Positions 11,690 through 23,709 of a stretch of 64,000 nucleotides of DNA are shown one piece after another (the first letter of the stretch is position 1; every line of letters starts with the position of its first letter). The stretch is from Saxidomus purpurata. Lineage: Eukaryota > Mollusca > Bivalvia > Venerida > Veneridae. The stretch spans positions 38,319,252 to 38,383,251 of the forward strand of contig JAFMSR010000014.1 in assembly GCA_022818135.1 (NCBI GenBank). Direction: 5' to 3'. The notes under the pieces were generated by a model, which worked only from the letters and a program-made list of their open reading frames with translations, was not told the DNA's origin and ran no database searches. The translations under genes were made by a program, and so were the position numbers.

Positions 11690-13190
11690 GATAGGCAAGG
11701 CAGTGTCACTCAAAATTTTAAAAAATATTCAACACCCAAGTTTTAAACTAATTTAGAAATTTAAACACTCAAAAACAATAAAGAAACAATATTTCTTATG
11801 CAAAATACTATTAAAAAAAGATGGGAAAAAAATATTTCTAATCCAAATATTCTATTGAAAAAGCATAGAACAAAAGTTTACATTATCAAGAAGTAGAAAT
11901 TTCTATATATGTGAGCCAATATCAGCTTAACATGAAAAGAATGACCTTATTCTATAAAAGATATTTTAAATTTTTTGAATGAAAGATATAGGATAAAGGG
12001 CATTTATTGGCAGAGAAGACCTAAAATAGCATGAAAATGACAATTTTATTGAAGTTTTTATGTCAGAAAATATTACTTGACTGCTTGTTTACAGTAGTGA
12101 TTTTGCATGGTTCCGACCATTTTCAGAAATTATTCATACTCATGAACTTTGACCTGAAATGGTGAAAAAAATGCCGGTCAACCTATAGTTTACTGGAGCT
12201 TAAAATGTTGCACTTGGATGATATTATTCAGAACAGGTTAGTTTTATTTGATCGGGATGTCAGAGACCTGCCAACTGGTATAATGTTTATATAGAACATA
12301 TAGTAAAAATAACTGTGGTCTGAGGCCATACCACACTTATATCAGACTCTGTGTAAACAATAATAATGTCAACTGAAATAAACATGCGAGGGCCTTGTTG
12401 AACATGAGCGTATGGACTCGGGATTAGGATTTACAGTCTACGGAAAATCTGTGTAACGTAAGTTTCGATATAAATTTCATTTGTTAGAAGGTTAGATGAT
12501 TATTAAGTTCTTTTTCATGTCCAAATTCCACGGTAAATCGTTCATTTTCCTTGATTTAATGTTTCAATTAATGTTACGAAAGTTTTGATATACTCCCCAA
12601 TAAATTCAAGGAAAACGCGCGGCGTTTCCCGAAAAATCTCCAAAATATGAGAGTCAATGTCGATAGCGTCCATGTAAACAACAGCGTTTTCCCCATAGAG
12701 AAATTAAAAGCAGCGGTATGAGAAAAAAGAGCCAACTGCTGCACAAACGATTGAAATTCTCGAGGGTGACTTTTTTTCTAGATCACAAAACAGGTATTTA
12801 ATTTTCAAGAAACATTCGAATTTTTTTAGTGCAGGTCAAATTTTGAGGTTCCACAGTGGGATGGGCCAGACTTTAATCCCTAAATTGTTGCTTCGATACA
12901 TTGGCTAGATGACCATAACGTCATGTACATCACGAACCTTACGTAAAATAAGAACTCTGACTACAAATAACATTTCAGATTATTATTTGATATTCGTCAT
13001 ATACGAAGAACTTGCGAGTCGCAACATCAAGATTAAAGAACGGGATTATAAATTAACTATATGTTTAAACTCAAAAACATATGTAAGCCGTTACTATTAT
13101 ATTAAACAGTAGACACATAGAATGCAAATGTTGTTTTGTATACAATAACACATATAATAACGTAATTAGAAAAAAAATGTTAAGAAGGAC
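11690..13190. other. AT-rich DNA between Gypsy and DIRS elements
   Basis: The 5' LTR and leader of the Gypsy element should lie here, but no copy of the 3.6-4.25 kb sequence and no primer-binding site were found by eye. No coding signal is convincing, including the 67-codon frame at 12909-13112. Confidence 0.45.
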
Positions 13191-13196
13191 ATATAA

Positions 13197-14175
13197 TTAC
13201 AAACCCAGTGCTCTAGACACTGACAGGCTTTCCTTCAGTGAATCCTTAACATATCCGTCCTTTGCACTGTCGCTCAACCAATGACTGTGCCTTTTAAATA
13301 TTCTGTCTTTAATACCGTTTTGTGCCGCAGCAGTTGCTCCCCCTGACCTCGAAGAATGTAAACAATATTTTTTGATATTAGAAACATGAGGCGTCAGTGC
13401 CAATTTAAACTGATCCCGAAGGTTGGAAAAAGACATATTTTTATTACACTCTCTACTGGTATAACCGCTTTTTACTTTAGATTGATTACAAAAAAAATCC
13501 GTTTCTTTTAAACATGCCCACTGTATCAACTTTTCTACATTTACAACAGGACACAGTGCCGTACCGGTTCGAGATATCACAATCCAAGCTCCGTCTCTAT
13601 ATTTATCATTTTACTGGTTCCCATGAAAATACCCATGTACTCCTTGGCAAAAACAATATCAGATACTAAATATTTAAAAGCTCGGAGCTTCTCAAAAATC
13701 CTGCAAGTGCGACCAAGCATGCACAAATTATTCGCTGATTTTTAGCATTTTTTTCTTCATAAAGACGTTTATGCAAACTTTACAATACAGAAATGGTCGC
13801 TGCATGGCTCCTTTTTGATAATAGGTTTAGCAAGAATTCCCAGCTTCCAAAACATTTTGGACCAGCTTTGATTCCGTCGGTGACTAAAGATCATGTAAGT
13901 CATGGAACCATTTTATTCCGTAAAAGGCAGCAATAAGAGAACTTGAACCATTTGCCCTTTGAATGATTGAACACAAATATAATGATACTGATAACGGTTT
14001 GGCCGGCAAAATATTCTATCTTCTCAAACCATTACAAAAAGCCCATCTTCTCCAACGATCAAAACTGTTCTTATACTTTTGACACGTAGTTTTGGCTCTA
14101 GATTTCTGCAATAATTCCGAAAGAATGTCCACCTTGCCCGCCAAAATCTCAGGTAGTTCATCGATTTTCGTCTTT
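13197..14175 (-). pseudogene. DIRS tyrosine recombinase
   Basis: The N-terminal part near 14170 reads DELPEILAGKVDILSELLQ, then SIIQRANGSSSLIAAFYGI and VALAGFLRSSELLNI, which supplies the first catalytic Arg. The C-terminal 127 codons (13197-13580) are open: RTGTALCPVVNVEKLIQW, then CLHSSRSGGATAAAQNG with H-x-x-R, KRHSHW and AKDGYVKDSL with the likely nucleophilic Tyr. The R-HxxR-(H/W)-Y layout and the GGATAAA signature are those of DIRS-group recombinases, which circularise and insert the element without an integrase. The upstream half has stops and frame changes. Confidence 0.85.
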
Positions 14176-14309
14176 ATGAGTCTGGCAAAATAGATGTAAA
14201 CAAAAGAACAGAAATTATTCCAAGGTAAATATAGAAATATGCTTCGAATAAAATGACTTTAACATTAAACTGTTTAACATTCGTTGTTTGTTAAAACACA
14301 ATTTATACA

Positions 14310-14660
14310 GTCGTCTTAACACAGCCGACGGGCACCTTTTCACGAATTTAAACAGACACAGTCGTCTCATAACAGCCGGTGATGCCACCTTTATGATTTA
14401 AACAGACGCAGTCGTCTCACAACAGCTATGAATTTAAACAGACACAGTCGTCTCATAACAGCCGGTGATGCCACCTTTATGATTTAAACAGACGCAGTCG
14501 TCTCACAACAGCTATGAATTTAAACAGATACAGTCGTCTCATAACAGCCGGTGATGCCACCTTTTTATGATTTCAAAAAGACGCAATCGTCTCACAACAG
14601 CCTATGATGCCACTTTCGTATGAATTAAACAGACACAGTTCGTCTTAAAACGCAAACGGT
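14310..14660. repeat. 86-bp tandem repeat inside the DIRS element
   Basis: GAATTTAAACAGACACAGTC starts at 14344 and 14430, and again at 14516 with one change, giving an exact 86-bp period. Each unit holds two related half-units built on TTTAAACAGAC.CAGTCGTCTCA and one GCCGGTGATGCCACC. Degenerate copies extend to both sides. It sits between the RNase H and recombinase remnants. Confidence 0.85.
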
Positions 14661-14864
14661 AACAACACCATTTTATACACGAATAAATCATAAACACAAA
14701 CAACCTCAATATAAATACAGCATTAATATGTATAAAACAATTTAAACAATTGCAATATGAGCACTGAGATTATATAGGATATTTATGACTACCAGTTACT
14801 ACAAATTAGGGGAGACAACTCTTACAGTATCAATCTGAATTATCAATACTCGATTATCTCGCTC

Positions 14865-16745
14865 TTAAATCAATATAGAGTGAGACCATTTTAAAAGCTG
14901 AATCAGTATTACCAAAAATACCTGCTCCATTTTAAATTTAATATTACACTCTTTTCTCACTGGCAAATCAAACCATGCCAGAATATTAGAAATAAATTTC
15001 ACATTTGGACAAATCAAAGCCCAAAATATAGCTGATCTCAAAAGAGGTAATGCGATAACACCGTATCCTCTATCCACTTCGATTTTTCTAATCACATTGT
15101 AAAACACAAAGATTGGAGGCATGATCACCCCATGGCTCTGAAAAAGCATCTATTCCCTGACACGACTCATTCCAAAATCTTGAATATAAAATGGGAAGCT
15201 TGGCGTTGTGGGGCGAAGCAAACCAATCAACATTTAACCTTAAATGAAAACGATCTTGAATCAAGGCCAACGATATACCCCAATCATCGTAATCAACGAC
15301 TCGCGACAAATAGTCCGTTCTCTCATTTGAAGATCGAGATAACCATTCCATTTCCAAGGAAATAGAATACCTGAGACATAAACTAAAAATATATGCAGGT
15401 CCCTGTTTATTGAACCCTTTTTCACAATCGAGGTTTCACCTTTTTTGTCAGAATATCACTTTACTTTTTGACTTGCTAAAATACGAGAAATTGACTGTAA
15501 TACCCTGTATACAGCGACCAACTCCCTACATGTGGAAGATTTTAACCTTTCATCTTTTTTCCACGTACCATGAGATGTTCCATTTATTGCATTTACCTCA
15601 TAACCTGCGTAGCCCGAACTGCTACCATCTGGAAAAACAACCTTTGAGCACTTTGTGAATTCAAAAATATCCCGTTTATTTAGAAGAGTCAAGTTCGACT
15701 CCCAAAACCTTAACTGATTTATACTGTCATCGGACAATGCTAAATACGAATTCAAATACGGCGCTTTGAGAATGTCAATGCTTAATGCACGTGTCATTAT
15801 CTGAGACACGGGACCTGTGACAATTGACACTGATATCAACTAACCAACTAAACTAGCCACTTTTCTAGCAGTCACTCTTCTATGAACTTTAATAGAAAGC
15901 AAAATCTCTGAAACTGTTGGAAAAGGTTTATCTAACCTCCGTTTAGGAATAAAAATGGATCCCGAATAAGAATCCAGGACAGTTCCTAGAAATTCTAACA
16001 TTGAACAGGTTCCCATATAGACTTTAAAGCATTCGGAATGAAACCAGATAACAACAAACTGACATTTATTTGATTACCAACATTTCTATTTAGCACAAAC
16101 TTAACCGTCATCAAGAAACATTAAGACAGATCTTCCCTAACCTCGCCATTTTGAAATTAAAGGTTTTGTAATTTTGGTGAAAATGTAGCAAGCACTTGAA
16201 AGCCCAAATGGTAAAACCAAAATTTTGTAAAAAAAAATGTATTCCGCTCTTGTTAGTCCAGGAAAACCCAAGAAATTCTGTGTGTGGCCTAAAAATCTCA
16301 ATAAAATGATACGCTGATGTCAGATTGAACAGTAATCATGCTGTAGCCCTTGTATAAAAACGACAAGGCTGTTTTTATATCTTCGATTCTATCAGATTGT
16401 TTCCAAATATGCGAATTTACGTTTCACAAATCTAATATGAGCCTGTTCTTATTTAAGTTCTGTACAGAAACAGTTAATGGGTTCACAATATACGACTACA
16501 CATCACATGTTTCAATCAAATGTCTATCAATTAAATCTGAAATAGCTTCTGTCTCTTATGAAGAAGACTTATTGTTTTTACAGTATGTTTTTAAGGGGCA
16601 TTGAAAATAAAGGAATTTTGTAACCATTTTGGATTACATCTAAAACAAAATCAGTAGAACCAATGTATTTCCAAAACTGGATATGTTCTCTTAACCTGCC
16701 TCGAACTATAATGTGTTTTGCCCCTGCTCGTACCAGTAATAATCA
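14865..16745 (-). pseudogene. DIRS reverse transcriptase and RNase H
   Basis: RT traces start near 16740 with stops throughout. DLTSAYHFIEI-like and FLGFSWTNKSGIHFF motifs lie near 16250-16300 and the active-site box FLDDG at 16104-16118. The RNase H part is better kept: 15456-15839 reads PDGSSSGYAGYEVNAINGTS and CRELVAVYRVL. It continues at 15088-15357 with NERTDYLSRVVDYDDWGI and NVDWFASPHNAKLP, a stretch characteristic of DIRS RNase H regions. Frameshifts separate the blocks. Confidence 0.85.
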
Positions 16746-16862
16746 TGAGTAAACCTATCATAGTCAAACAAATACTCATCATTTAACAAAGTCCCAGCAT
16801 TCTCACTCTGAATTGCTTCCGAACTGAATCCCGGCTGCACCGACTGACTTCTGCACTAGGGG

Positions 16863-17507
16863 ACAGTACCTCCTGATGTGACAGCTGTCTCCGCAGGCAA
16901 AACATGGACCCGGGGCTGCACCTCTTCCGACTGCCGCTCGAAAGCCGGAACCGTTGCCGACGCTACTGTTGAAGATCATGTTTTAGAGCCTGGAACTGAT
17001 AAGCTCCCCAACCGAAAACGGCTGCCGCTAGACCGACCAACACCAGACCGACCCTTGCTAGAATCTCTTTTTCTCTAGAGGGCACGACTCTCCGCTTTAA
17101 TGATTTTACCCTCGTCCTCCGAGTCACTTGCAATTGGCTTTGCTTCATATTGTTATACCGTCTCCCAACCACCACTCGATGAATCTGCCAACCTTATTAA
17201 CTTATTTCTTCGTTTTAATTTTTTCTGGAGTTCTTTACAAAGTTACTTGGATTACTCCCAATGTGTTATTGTTTAAACCCCTAACAGCTTGCCCTACAGT
17301 GTCCTCCAAATCTTCATTAAACTCGAATTGTACCTTATTTCCGTTGTACTTCCACACAATGTCTTTTTCCTCTTTTAACTTTTTAAACAGATTCCGTGAA
17401 CCTCCTCTCTTATTCTGAACTTCAATTCTTTGTTGTCTAATTTCGTCCATTAAATCTCTCAAAGTTAAATCACCACTATTTTGCTCGTTTCGGTCAGCCA
17501 TTGCCAC
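16863..17507 (-). pseudogene. DIRS gag with CCHC knuckle
   Basis: The N-terminal 90 codons (17235-17507) are open and contain WKYNGNKVQFEFNEDLEDTV, a pattern I associate with DIRS gag proteins. A basic middle (TRVKSLKRRVVPSREKE) follows in another frame. A canonical zinc knuckle, CFACGDSCHIRRYC (C-x2-C-x4-H-x4-C), lies at 16863-16904. The protein would coat the element's RNA. Confidence 0.75.
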
Positions 17508-17731
17508 AAAAAGTTATACATTTACGTGTAATTGAATAAATTTACTGTATGAACGGTTACGCCTCGCAAAGCTGAATGACCACATGTTACCGTTACCAAT
17601 GCTCTATGTATTTTACAATGTAGCGCAAAAGCAACTGTCCGCGACTATCTTACACAGAAGGGAAAATAGTTTTCTTTTAATTCGTGAACTCAAACTCAGA
17701 AAACTATATTTCTTCCCAAACATTAAGCTCT

Positions 17732-18019
17732 TCATTCATGCCATCGAGTCTCTGACATAATATCGAAAGTAGGTTGTAACAAACTGATTATTGCATTTTC
17801 TGTCCCTAAATCACTCCCGAAAAGTCGTTGGGCATAGCCAATTTGGTTCAAAGTTTTCAGGTAGTACGTAGCTATCTGAAATGTTATTATTGCTTGATGA
17901 TACCTGTAAACTGTTCTCATTATCCGCAGAACGTCATCACTTTTCACGTGTTTGTCGTGATCCAAAATGAGGCGCCGCCACATTGATCGATATCCTACAC
18001 ACATTTCTCCTCGAATCAC
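17732..18019 (-). pseudogene. Integrase-core-like transposon fragment
   Basis: The 95-codon frame contains GYRSMWRRLILDHDKHV near the start and LFGSDLGTENAIISLLQP near the end. These resemble two blocks of a metazoan transposon-derived integrase-core family in which GYR.MW...HG and RTDCGTEN flank a WH.DGYDKLKPFG segment. That middle segment, with the first catalytic Asp, is missing, so this would be an internally deleted remnant. Family recall is from memory and moderate. Confidence 0.5.
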
Positions 18020-18059
18020 CTTTAAGACGTCATTGACTGGCGCTTAAGTTTCATGACCT

Positions 18060-18750
18060 CGACGTAGATTGTTACGTCTCAGAATTCATTTCACTTGTCT
18101 CAAGTTGATCACAAAATCATGTGGTATTAAAAGCAGACACACAATGTTTTTGTATAAGAATCTTTATTTCAAGTAATGTTTTATATAATCTGCCTGCAGG
18201 AAAATACATGTTATTTCGAACAACAGCCTCTGTCAGACACATTTTTAACCACAATGCCAAGAGGACATATTGGCAATAACTGGCCAGATGACGATCATCT
18301 TACCTGACAAGATCAAAATATAATCGATATGATTGAACTTATAACTGGTCTGTTTACCGGAGAAAAATGTTGTAAAGATACCGGTATAAAGACATTTCGT
18401 ATGACTACCGAGAACTTGCTATGGACACTCCCCTACGTTAAATAAATTAGCCGATTCTGAACTCAAGGGACTATGTTAAGAGCCCTACAAACCCTTTCTA
18501 CAACATCTATCGATGCTGTAATATTTCTTTATTAACTTGCAGTACAGAAGGTTCTCTGTCCAACGTGGTCAAGTTAGCCTTGGTCATTGTATTATTAACA
18601 CCCTATGGGTCCTGAATATCGCTATTTAGCCAATTACTACACCAAGGTCATGGAAAGGATATGGGAAATTGCATATATGTGACCTATATATACAATAGAT
18701 ATGTCTGCTTTCAATCACAGAGAAATCTGAAATACGCAAAGAGGGATCGT
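18060..18750. other. No gene seen
   Basis: AT-rich sequence with no recognisable domain, tandem repeat or inverted repeat. The lower end merges into the broken 3' end of the gag fragment. Confidence 0.5.
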
Positions 18751-19540
18751 TCCTAATAATAATAATCAACAAACTGCTCCATCGAATGACACCAAGTCTG
18801 GCTGGATGCGATCCTTTATATGCAATTTTTTCAACTGTTTTATATGGTTGCGAGTACAAACCCTTACCTCTGATCTTCGAGCTGGCAAATGCTGCTTTTG
18901 GACAATGGTGTTTTATCAAACAACTCTCTATCAAAGGGTCTACTGGGGGGACGCCCAAGAATTTTTCTGTTTCTTTATTGACCGGAAACATATCCAGAAC
19001 ATTTTCATTATAAGCCGACAAGTGAAAAGGCGAATTAGATCTGTAACTGTTCATCAACTCCTCTTTTTGTGACTGATCCAATGATATACCAATATCCTCT
19101 TTCTCTGTCGTGACTTTGGCATCTTCACCAAAAATTTCATACAATCCCAATTTAGTTTTCTCACAAAGATTCTCATGCTCAAGATCTTTATCAGCATCAC
19201 TCTGTTTTCCTCTTTTTCTATGCAAATCAATGTCACTATCAGACCCAGAATCTGAACCAATGTTACTGTCACCATATAATGAAAAAGTGGCTTGCTGTCT
19301 ATGACAATTTTCATCGTCTGACTGACTATCCGAACGATGAATCGTCCGAGAACTATTTTTGTTACTATGAAACATGCTGAACAATTTTTCGAATTTATCG
19401 TCGAAATAATCAAATTACTTGCTAAATTTCTCCTCTAGCATGCCATATTTGGACTTTCGTTTCTGTTTTTCTTTATGTCCATTACCCGACTGTTTCTTAT
19501 GCGGCGTCTTAGCCCGAAACAGTGAATCTTCGCCATTTTC
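18750..19540 (-). pseudogene. Second DIRS-type gag, N-terminal half
   Basis: The main frame reads an Asp/Ser-rich linker, then DQSQKEELMNSYRSNSP and LIESCLIKHHCPKAAFAS, ending near YSQPYKTVEKIAYKGSHPAR before decaying. This capsid-like block is typical of DIRS/Ngaro gag proteins and differs from the gag of the 13-17.5 kb element. The frame extends upstream to about 19540 through one stop near 19413. The second half and any pol are absent here. Confidence 0.65.
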
Positions 19541-19922
19541 AATTGCTGACCCGTGTCCCGGCTAAACTCCATCCGTAATTTACCCATCGTCGCGCTCTTA
19601 AGCGCGGCTAACTGCTTCTTGTGACATACAGTACACTTTCACTAAACAAGTTATCAAAAAATAAAAAGTATCCACAGTATAATACAAGAGCGAGATAAAG
19701 CACTTCTTATAGGTAGGCGCAAAAAACGAAAACTGAATTCACGTGGGAATATCGGAAGTGTGCTCTCATTGGTTAAAGCTTTCAGGAAGTGCAGTTTACA
19801 ATGCCTTATGGATGTAAAAATTAATTCCGAGATGTAAAAAGGCTTAATCGAACGCATCAGAAGTGCTTCTCGGAATCAATTCTCAATTCAGAACTACCAA
19901 ATCGAACCGTCTTCCGAAATCC

Positions 19923-20715
19923 TAGTCTGGTTCCCTGTCGTACTGGCCAGGCTCAATAATGGCGGCGCCCAGTGGATGCTCAAAACTATACTGTTTATAT
20001 AGTGAAAATGATAAAAGTATTGATCATTCAAAACTAATATGTTAATTTGAAATAGTTATTGACATAGTTTTAAGAGACGAAAGGTTTTTTGAATGCTCAA
20101 TCTGTGAACGTTGTAAACGTTAAAAAAGTTGGACCAGTAAGTGTACTATATTTCGGACCAGTTACTTCAAGAAGTCATTTCGGATATGACACTTTTATTA
20201 TGTGTTTTTTTCGCCATAGTCGAGCTTACAAATATTCAAGTATAAATATTAAAAGGATCAAAAAAAAGAGAAAAAAATAAGGTGTCGCCGGTGGGATTCG
20301 AACCTCGGTCGTAAAATTAGTGCGTCAGTGATTTACTCACTGGGCCACGGGGAATGGTTAAAAGTGATTGCTTAAATAAGAGATGAATATTAAATTCCTA
20401 TATATAAAACAGCTACGAAGATAATAGTATACAGACTAAATATCCGAAATGCCAACGGATATCTACCACGTCCGAAAACACGGCTATTGTTCCTGTTGTT
20501 TATTTCTCGTTATATTTTACTGGTCAATCAAATATTAATGGCAATTTACATTGGGTTTGTATTGACAAATCACATACTGCAAGGTTTTTTGAATGATCAA
20601 CTCCTACATAAAACACCCTATTAACTCAATGTACAAATTTGATAGTATGGGCGCCGCCATTATTGAGCTTTGCCTGACCCGTACTGTATGGGTAGAGGCA
20701 GGTAACACCAGACTA
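19923..20715. mobile_element. 793-bp inverted-repeat element, 9-bp TSD
   Basis: Starts TAGTCTGG and ends CCAGACTA, with CCGAAATCC duplicated at 19914-19922 and 20716-20724. The inverted repeat continues inward and includes CTCAATAATGGCGGCGCCC on the left and its complement near 20648. Non-coding apart from a tRNA-like SINE. The ends and duplication length match the element at 6143-7281. Confidence 0.85.
20281..20355 (-). repeat. tRNA-derived SINE head
   Basis: The minus strand carries an A-box-like TGGCCCAGTGAG and a B-box GGTTCGAATCC about 40 bases on, the promoter pattern of a tRNA. The acceptor and T stems do not pair, so it is not a functional tRNA gene. It shares CTCG-like.GTAAAATTAG with the copy at 25964. 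Confidence 0.55.
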
Positions 20716-20724
20716 CCGAAATCC

Positions 20725-21555
20725 GAGAAGCATAAACACTTAATCGAACGCTTCGGAAGTGCTTAATTCTAGGAATCAATTCCCAATTCAGAAATATCAA
20801 ATCAAACCCGTCTAAAGACTTAACGCATGCGCCCCTATTTTGGCTTTGTCATTGAAAGAACGGATGGGGAGGAGTTAACCGATATACACGCTCTAATAAT
20901 AGTTTCAGAATCGACTTTGACATAGGTCTACAGCAAATGAATACATTTAGCAATGAAACAATGCTTAGGTCGTTACCCAAAACAAATGATAATATTTTGA
21001 ATAAAACTAAAATCTATTAGATTTCTATCAACCTGATTTAAAAGTGTTCCTTGACACTTCACTGAAACCGAAAGTAGTCGTTACGATTAGATTTAACCAC
21101 CCGTGTTAAATACTTGTCTTGTCTCTATATATATACATTACGTGACTAAGAGGCGATTAAAAATATTTAAAGGATGACACATCGACAAAATTCTTTTGTC
21201 TTCTTTAGAAACCCAAAAAGTTTTAAATAGAAACACGCAAACTTCGTCACGGCGATTTGATAGGGTGTGTTTTCTATGATGGATATAAACATATATAGAT
21301 TGGTAAGATGTTAGATTAAACTGTAAATAAAATTTGACCACAAAATGGGTGCTGTATTTTAACATGCAGTATGGACCCTGGGACGAATATATACAATCGG
21401 GATTGGAAGCTAATCCATTATCAATTTCCATTGCAGTCTGAGGCCGCCATTTTGAAAGATATAAGATTCGGCGATTTTTTGTTTGTTATAAATCTGACGT
21501 AGGGCTTGAATGTAATTTAAATATAGTTGATGAAATAAAAAAAAAAACATTTTAT
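20725..21555. other. Unassigned DNA; first 90 bp repeat 19.84 kb
   Basis: CTTAATCGAACGC through CCAATTCAG-type sequence at about 20740-20815 repeats 19843-19914, on the other side of the 793-bp element. Beyond that no gene or repeat is evident. Confidence 0.5.
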
Positions 21556-21559
21556 AACT

Positions 21560-22648
21560 AGAGCTATCACTAAATGTGATTAATACCCCCGAAAGACTGC
21601 TTTATAAACTGAGGAAGTTCGTAATAACAGAATACGTTGCAAAAAAACACACTAAAATATAGATATTGTTCTTGGCAATAACTCTGTAATGAGTCAAGAC
21701 AGAGTTATGGTTCTTGTACACTGCACTTACTCTCATTGTGCTGGACCATTGTATGAAGTTGTATTGCATTCCAACCAGTAGTTTTCAAGTTATGCTCTGC
21801 GACAAGGAAAAGTAAAAATGGGCAATAACTCTGTAAATATTCGAGATCGAGTTATGGTTCTTGTACACTGCACTTCCTCTCATTGTGCTAGACCATTGTA
21901 TGAAGTTGTATTGAATTACAACCGGTAGTTTTCTAGTAATGCTCCAGACAAGGAAAAGTAACAAAGGGCAATAACTCTGTAATGAGTCAAGAAAGAGTTA
22001 TGGTTCCTGTGCACTGCACTTCCTCTCAATGTACTTGACCATTGTATGAAGTTGTATTGCATTCCAACCAGTAGTTTTGAAGTTATGCTCTGCGACAAGG
22101 AAAAGTAACAAAGGGCAATAACTCTGTAAATACTCAAGATAGAGTTATGGTTCTTGTACACTGCACTTCCTCTCATTGTGCTAAACCATTTTATGAAGTT
22201 GTATTGAATTCAAACAAGTAGTTTTCAAGTAATGCTCCAGACAAGGAAAAGTAACAAAGGGCAATATGTAATGAGTCAAGAAATAGTTTTGGTTCCTGTG
22301 CACTGCACTTCCTTCAATGTACTTGACCATTGTATGAAGTTGTTTTGAATTCCAACCAGTAGTTTTCAAGTTATGCTCCGGACAAGGAAAAGTAACAAAG
22401 GGCAATAACTCTGTAATGAGTCAAGCTGGAGTTATGGTTGTTGTGCACTGCACTTCCTCTCAAGGTGCTTGACCATTGTATGAAGTTGTATTGAATTCCA
22501 ACCAGTAGTTTTCAAGTTATGCTCCGGACAAGGAAAATGCAACAGACCGCCCGACCGACCGCCCGCCCGACCGACCGACCGACCGACCGACCAACCACCG
22601 GGTGACTCCTATATACCCCCCCCAAACTTCGTTTCGGGGCTATAAATA
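21560..22648 (-). mobile_element. Hairpin/tandem-core element, family B
   Basis: Core units of about 145 bp start near 21820, 21966, 22113, 22259 and 22400. Each has GGGCAATAACTCTGTAA, CTGCACTTCCTCTCA and CCATTGTATGAAGTTGT. The right end is a (CGAC)n run, then the hairpin TACCCC..CCAAAC-TTC-GTTTCGGGGCTATA. The left end carries CTAGAGCTATCACTAAATGT, whose complement contains the stem ATCAC/GTGAT before CTCTAG. The same family recurs at 63227. Confidence 0.8.
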
Positions 22649-22699
22649 CAAAAATGTATTGCAAACATACTCTCAAAAACCGCGTTTTCAAAAGAACAC

Positions 22700-23706
22700 T
22701 TTTCCTAATATGTGCAAATTTAAACAGTCGCGAGTTTGACATTAAGTTCATTACACCATTTGAAGTTCGTAAGATTATAGATAATTTAGATATAAATAAA
22801 TCAACAGGTTTGGATGGGATAGGTCCAAATATTTTGAAATATTGTAGTGATACTATTACACCATGTATAGTGTCAATTATTAACAATAGTATCAGTTCTG
22901 GAATATTGCCAAATATACTAAAACACACAAACACACTGAATTTAAGTATTAATGGAATACTTATAAAGAATGCGACAGTCCAAAAAGTATTAGGTGTGTA
23001 TATTGACAATACCGTAAATTGGCATGCTCATATAGATTATGTATGTTAAAGCTAAATACTAAAATAGCATTATTAAAATGCATTTTATTCCTACTCACAG
23101 GTGAGATGAAAATTATGTTTTATAAAGCGTATATATTGCCAATAATCGATTACTGTTGTTCAATCTGGGAAAAAGATAACAAAAACTATATTAACAAAAT
23201 GACCATGCTACAAAAAAGAGTTGCAAAAATTATTTTAAATGAGCCGATGAAATCGCCAACATTGGGGCTATATAAACAATTAAAATGTCTTTTTTACTGA
23301 TAGGTGCAAATACCACACCGCTGCCCTTGTGTATAAAGTAATGAATCATATGGCGCCAACATACATTCCAGAGTATGATTTGTTCTAAATCATAAGTTAA
23401 CTTCTACAAATATATTTCCGCACTAACTTTACGTCTAAATTTTCGAGTGTCTGTCTAATCAAAAGAAAGTTTCAACAATTAAAACAATTTTTGTCTAACT
23501 TTTGTCATATCTAACTGTGCCAAACAGATAGACTATTTGGGAAAAATATGATAGTCCAATTGCAATGTATAACTAGTAAATCATATTTTGTTTCATATTT
23601 CTTTATCGACAGTATTTTATTGTTGTTGCATTTTAATTCTTCTTTTGAAAATAAGATGTATTTTGATTTACATGTAGATCCCTGTATGTCTGGTACGTAA
23701 CCTTCA
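22700..23706 (+). pseudogene. LINE ORF2 remnant, RT core deleted
   Basis: An N-terminal RT block (FEVRKIIDNLDINKSTGLDG, then NILKYCSDTITPCIVSII) is joined directly to a C-terminal block (KVLGVYIDNTVNWHAHIDYV). Fingers, palm and the xxDD box are therefore deleted. After a frame change it reads MFYKAYILPIIDYCCSIWEK and KYHTAALVYKVMNHMAPTYI, the usual end of CR1/L2-like ORF2 proteins. Its 3' tail resumes beyond the inserted TTA element, at 25297. Confidence 0.75.
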
Positions 23707-23709
23707 TTA

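Larger units (their letters stand above)
13197..17507 (-). mobile_element. Decayed DIRS-type retroelement
   Basis: Minus-strand order is gag with a zinc knuckle, RT, RNase H and tyrosine recombinase, as in DIRS elements. Between RNase H and the recombinase lies a block with an 86-bp tandem repeat. No split direct or inverted terminal repeats were recognised, so the outer limits are those of the coding remnants. Confidence 0.85.

Noticed and set aside
11690..13190. 5' LTR of the Gypsy element
   Set aside because: No segment matching the 3.6-4.25 kb sequence was found by eye; a computed self-alignment would be needed to exclude a diverged copy.
20281..20355. Functional tRNA gene
   Set aside because: A and B boxes are present, but acceptor and T stems do not pair; a second similar copy at 25964 shows a SINE-type repeat.
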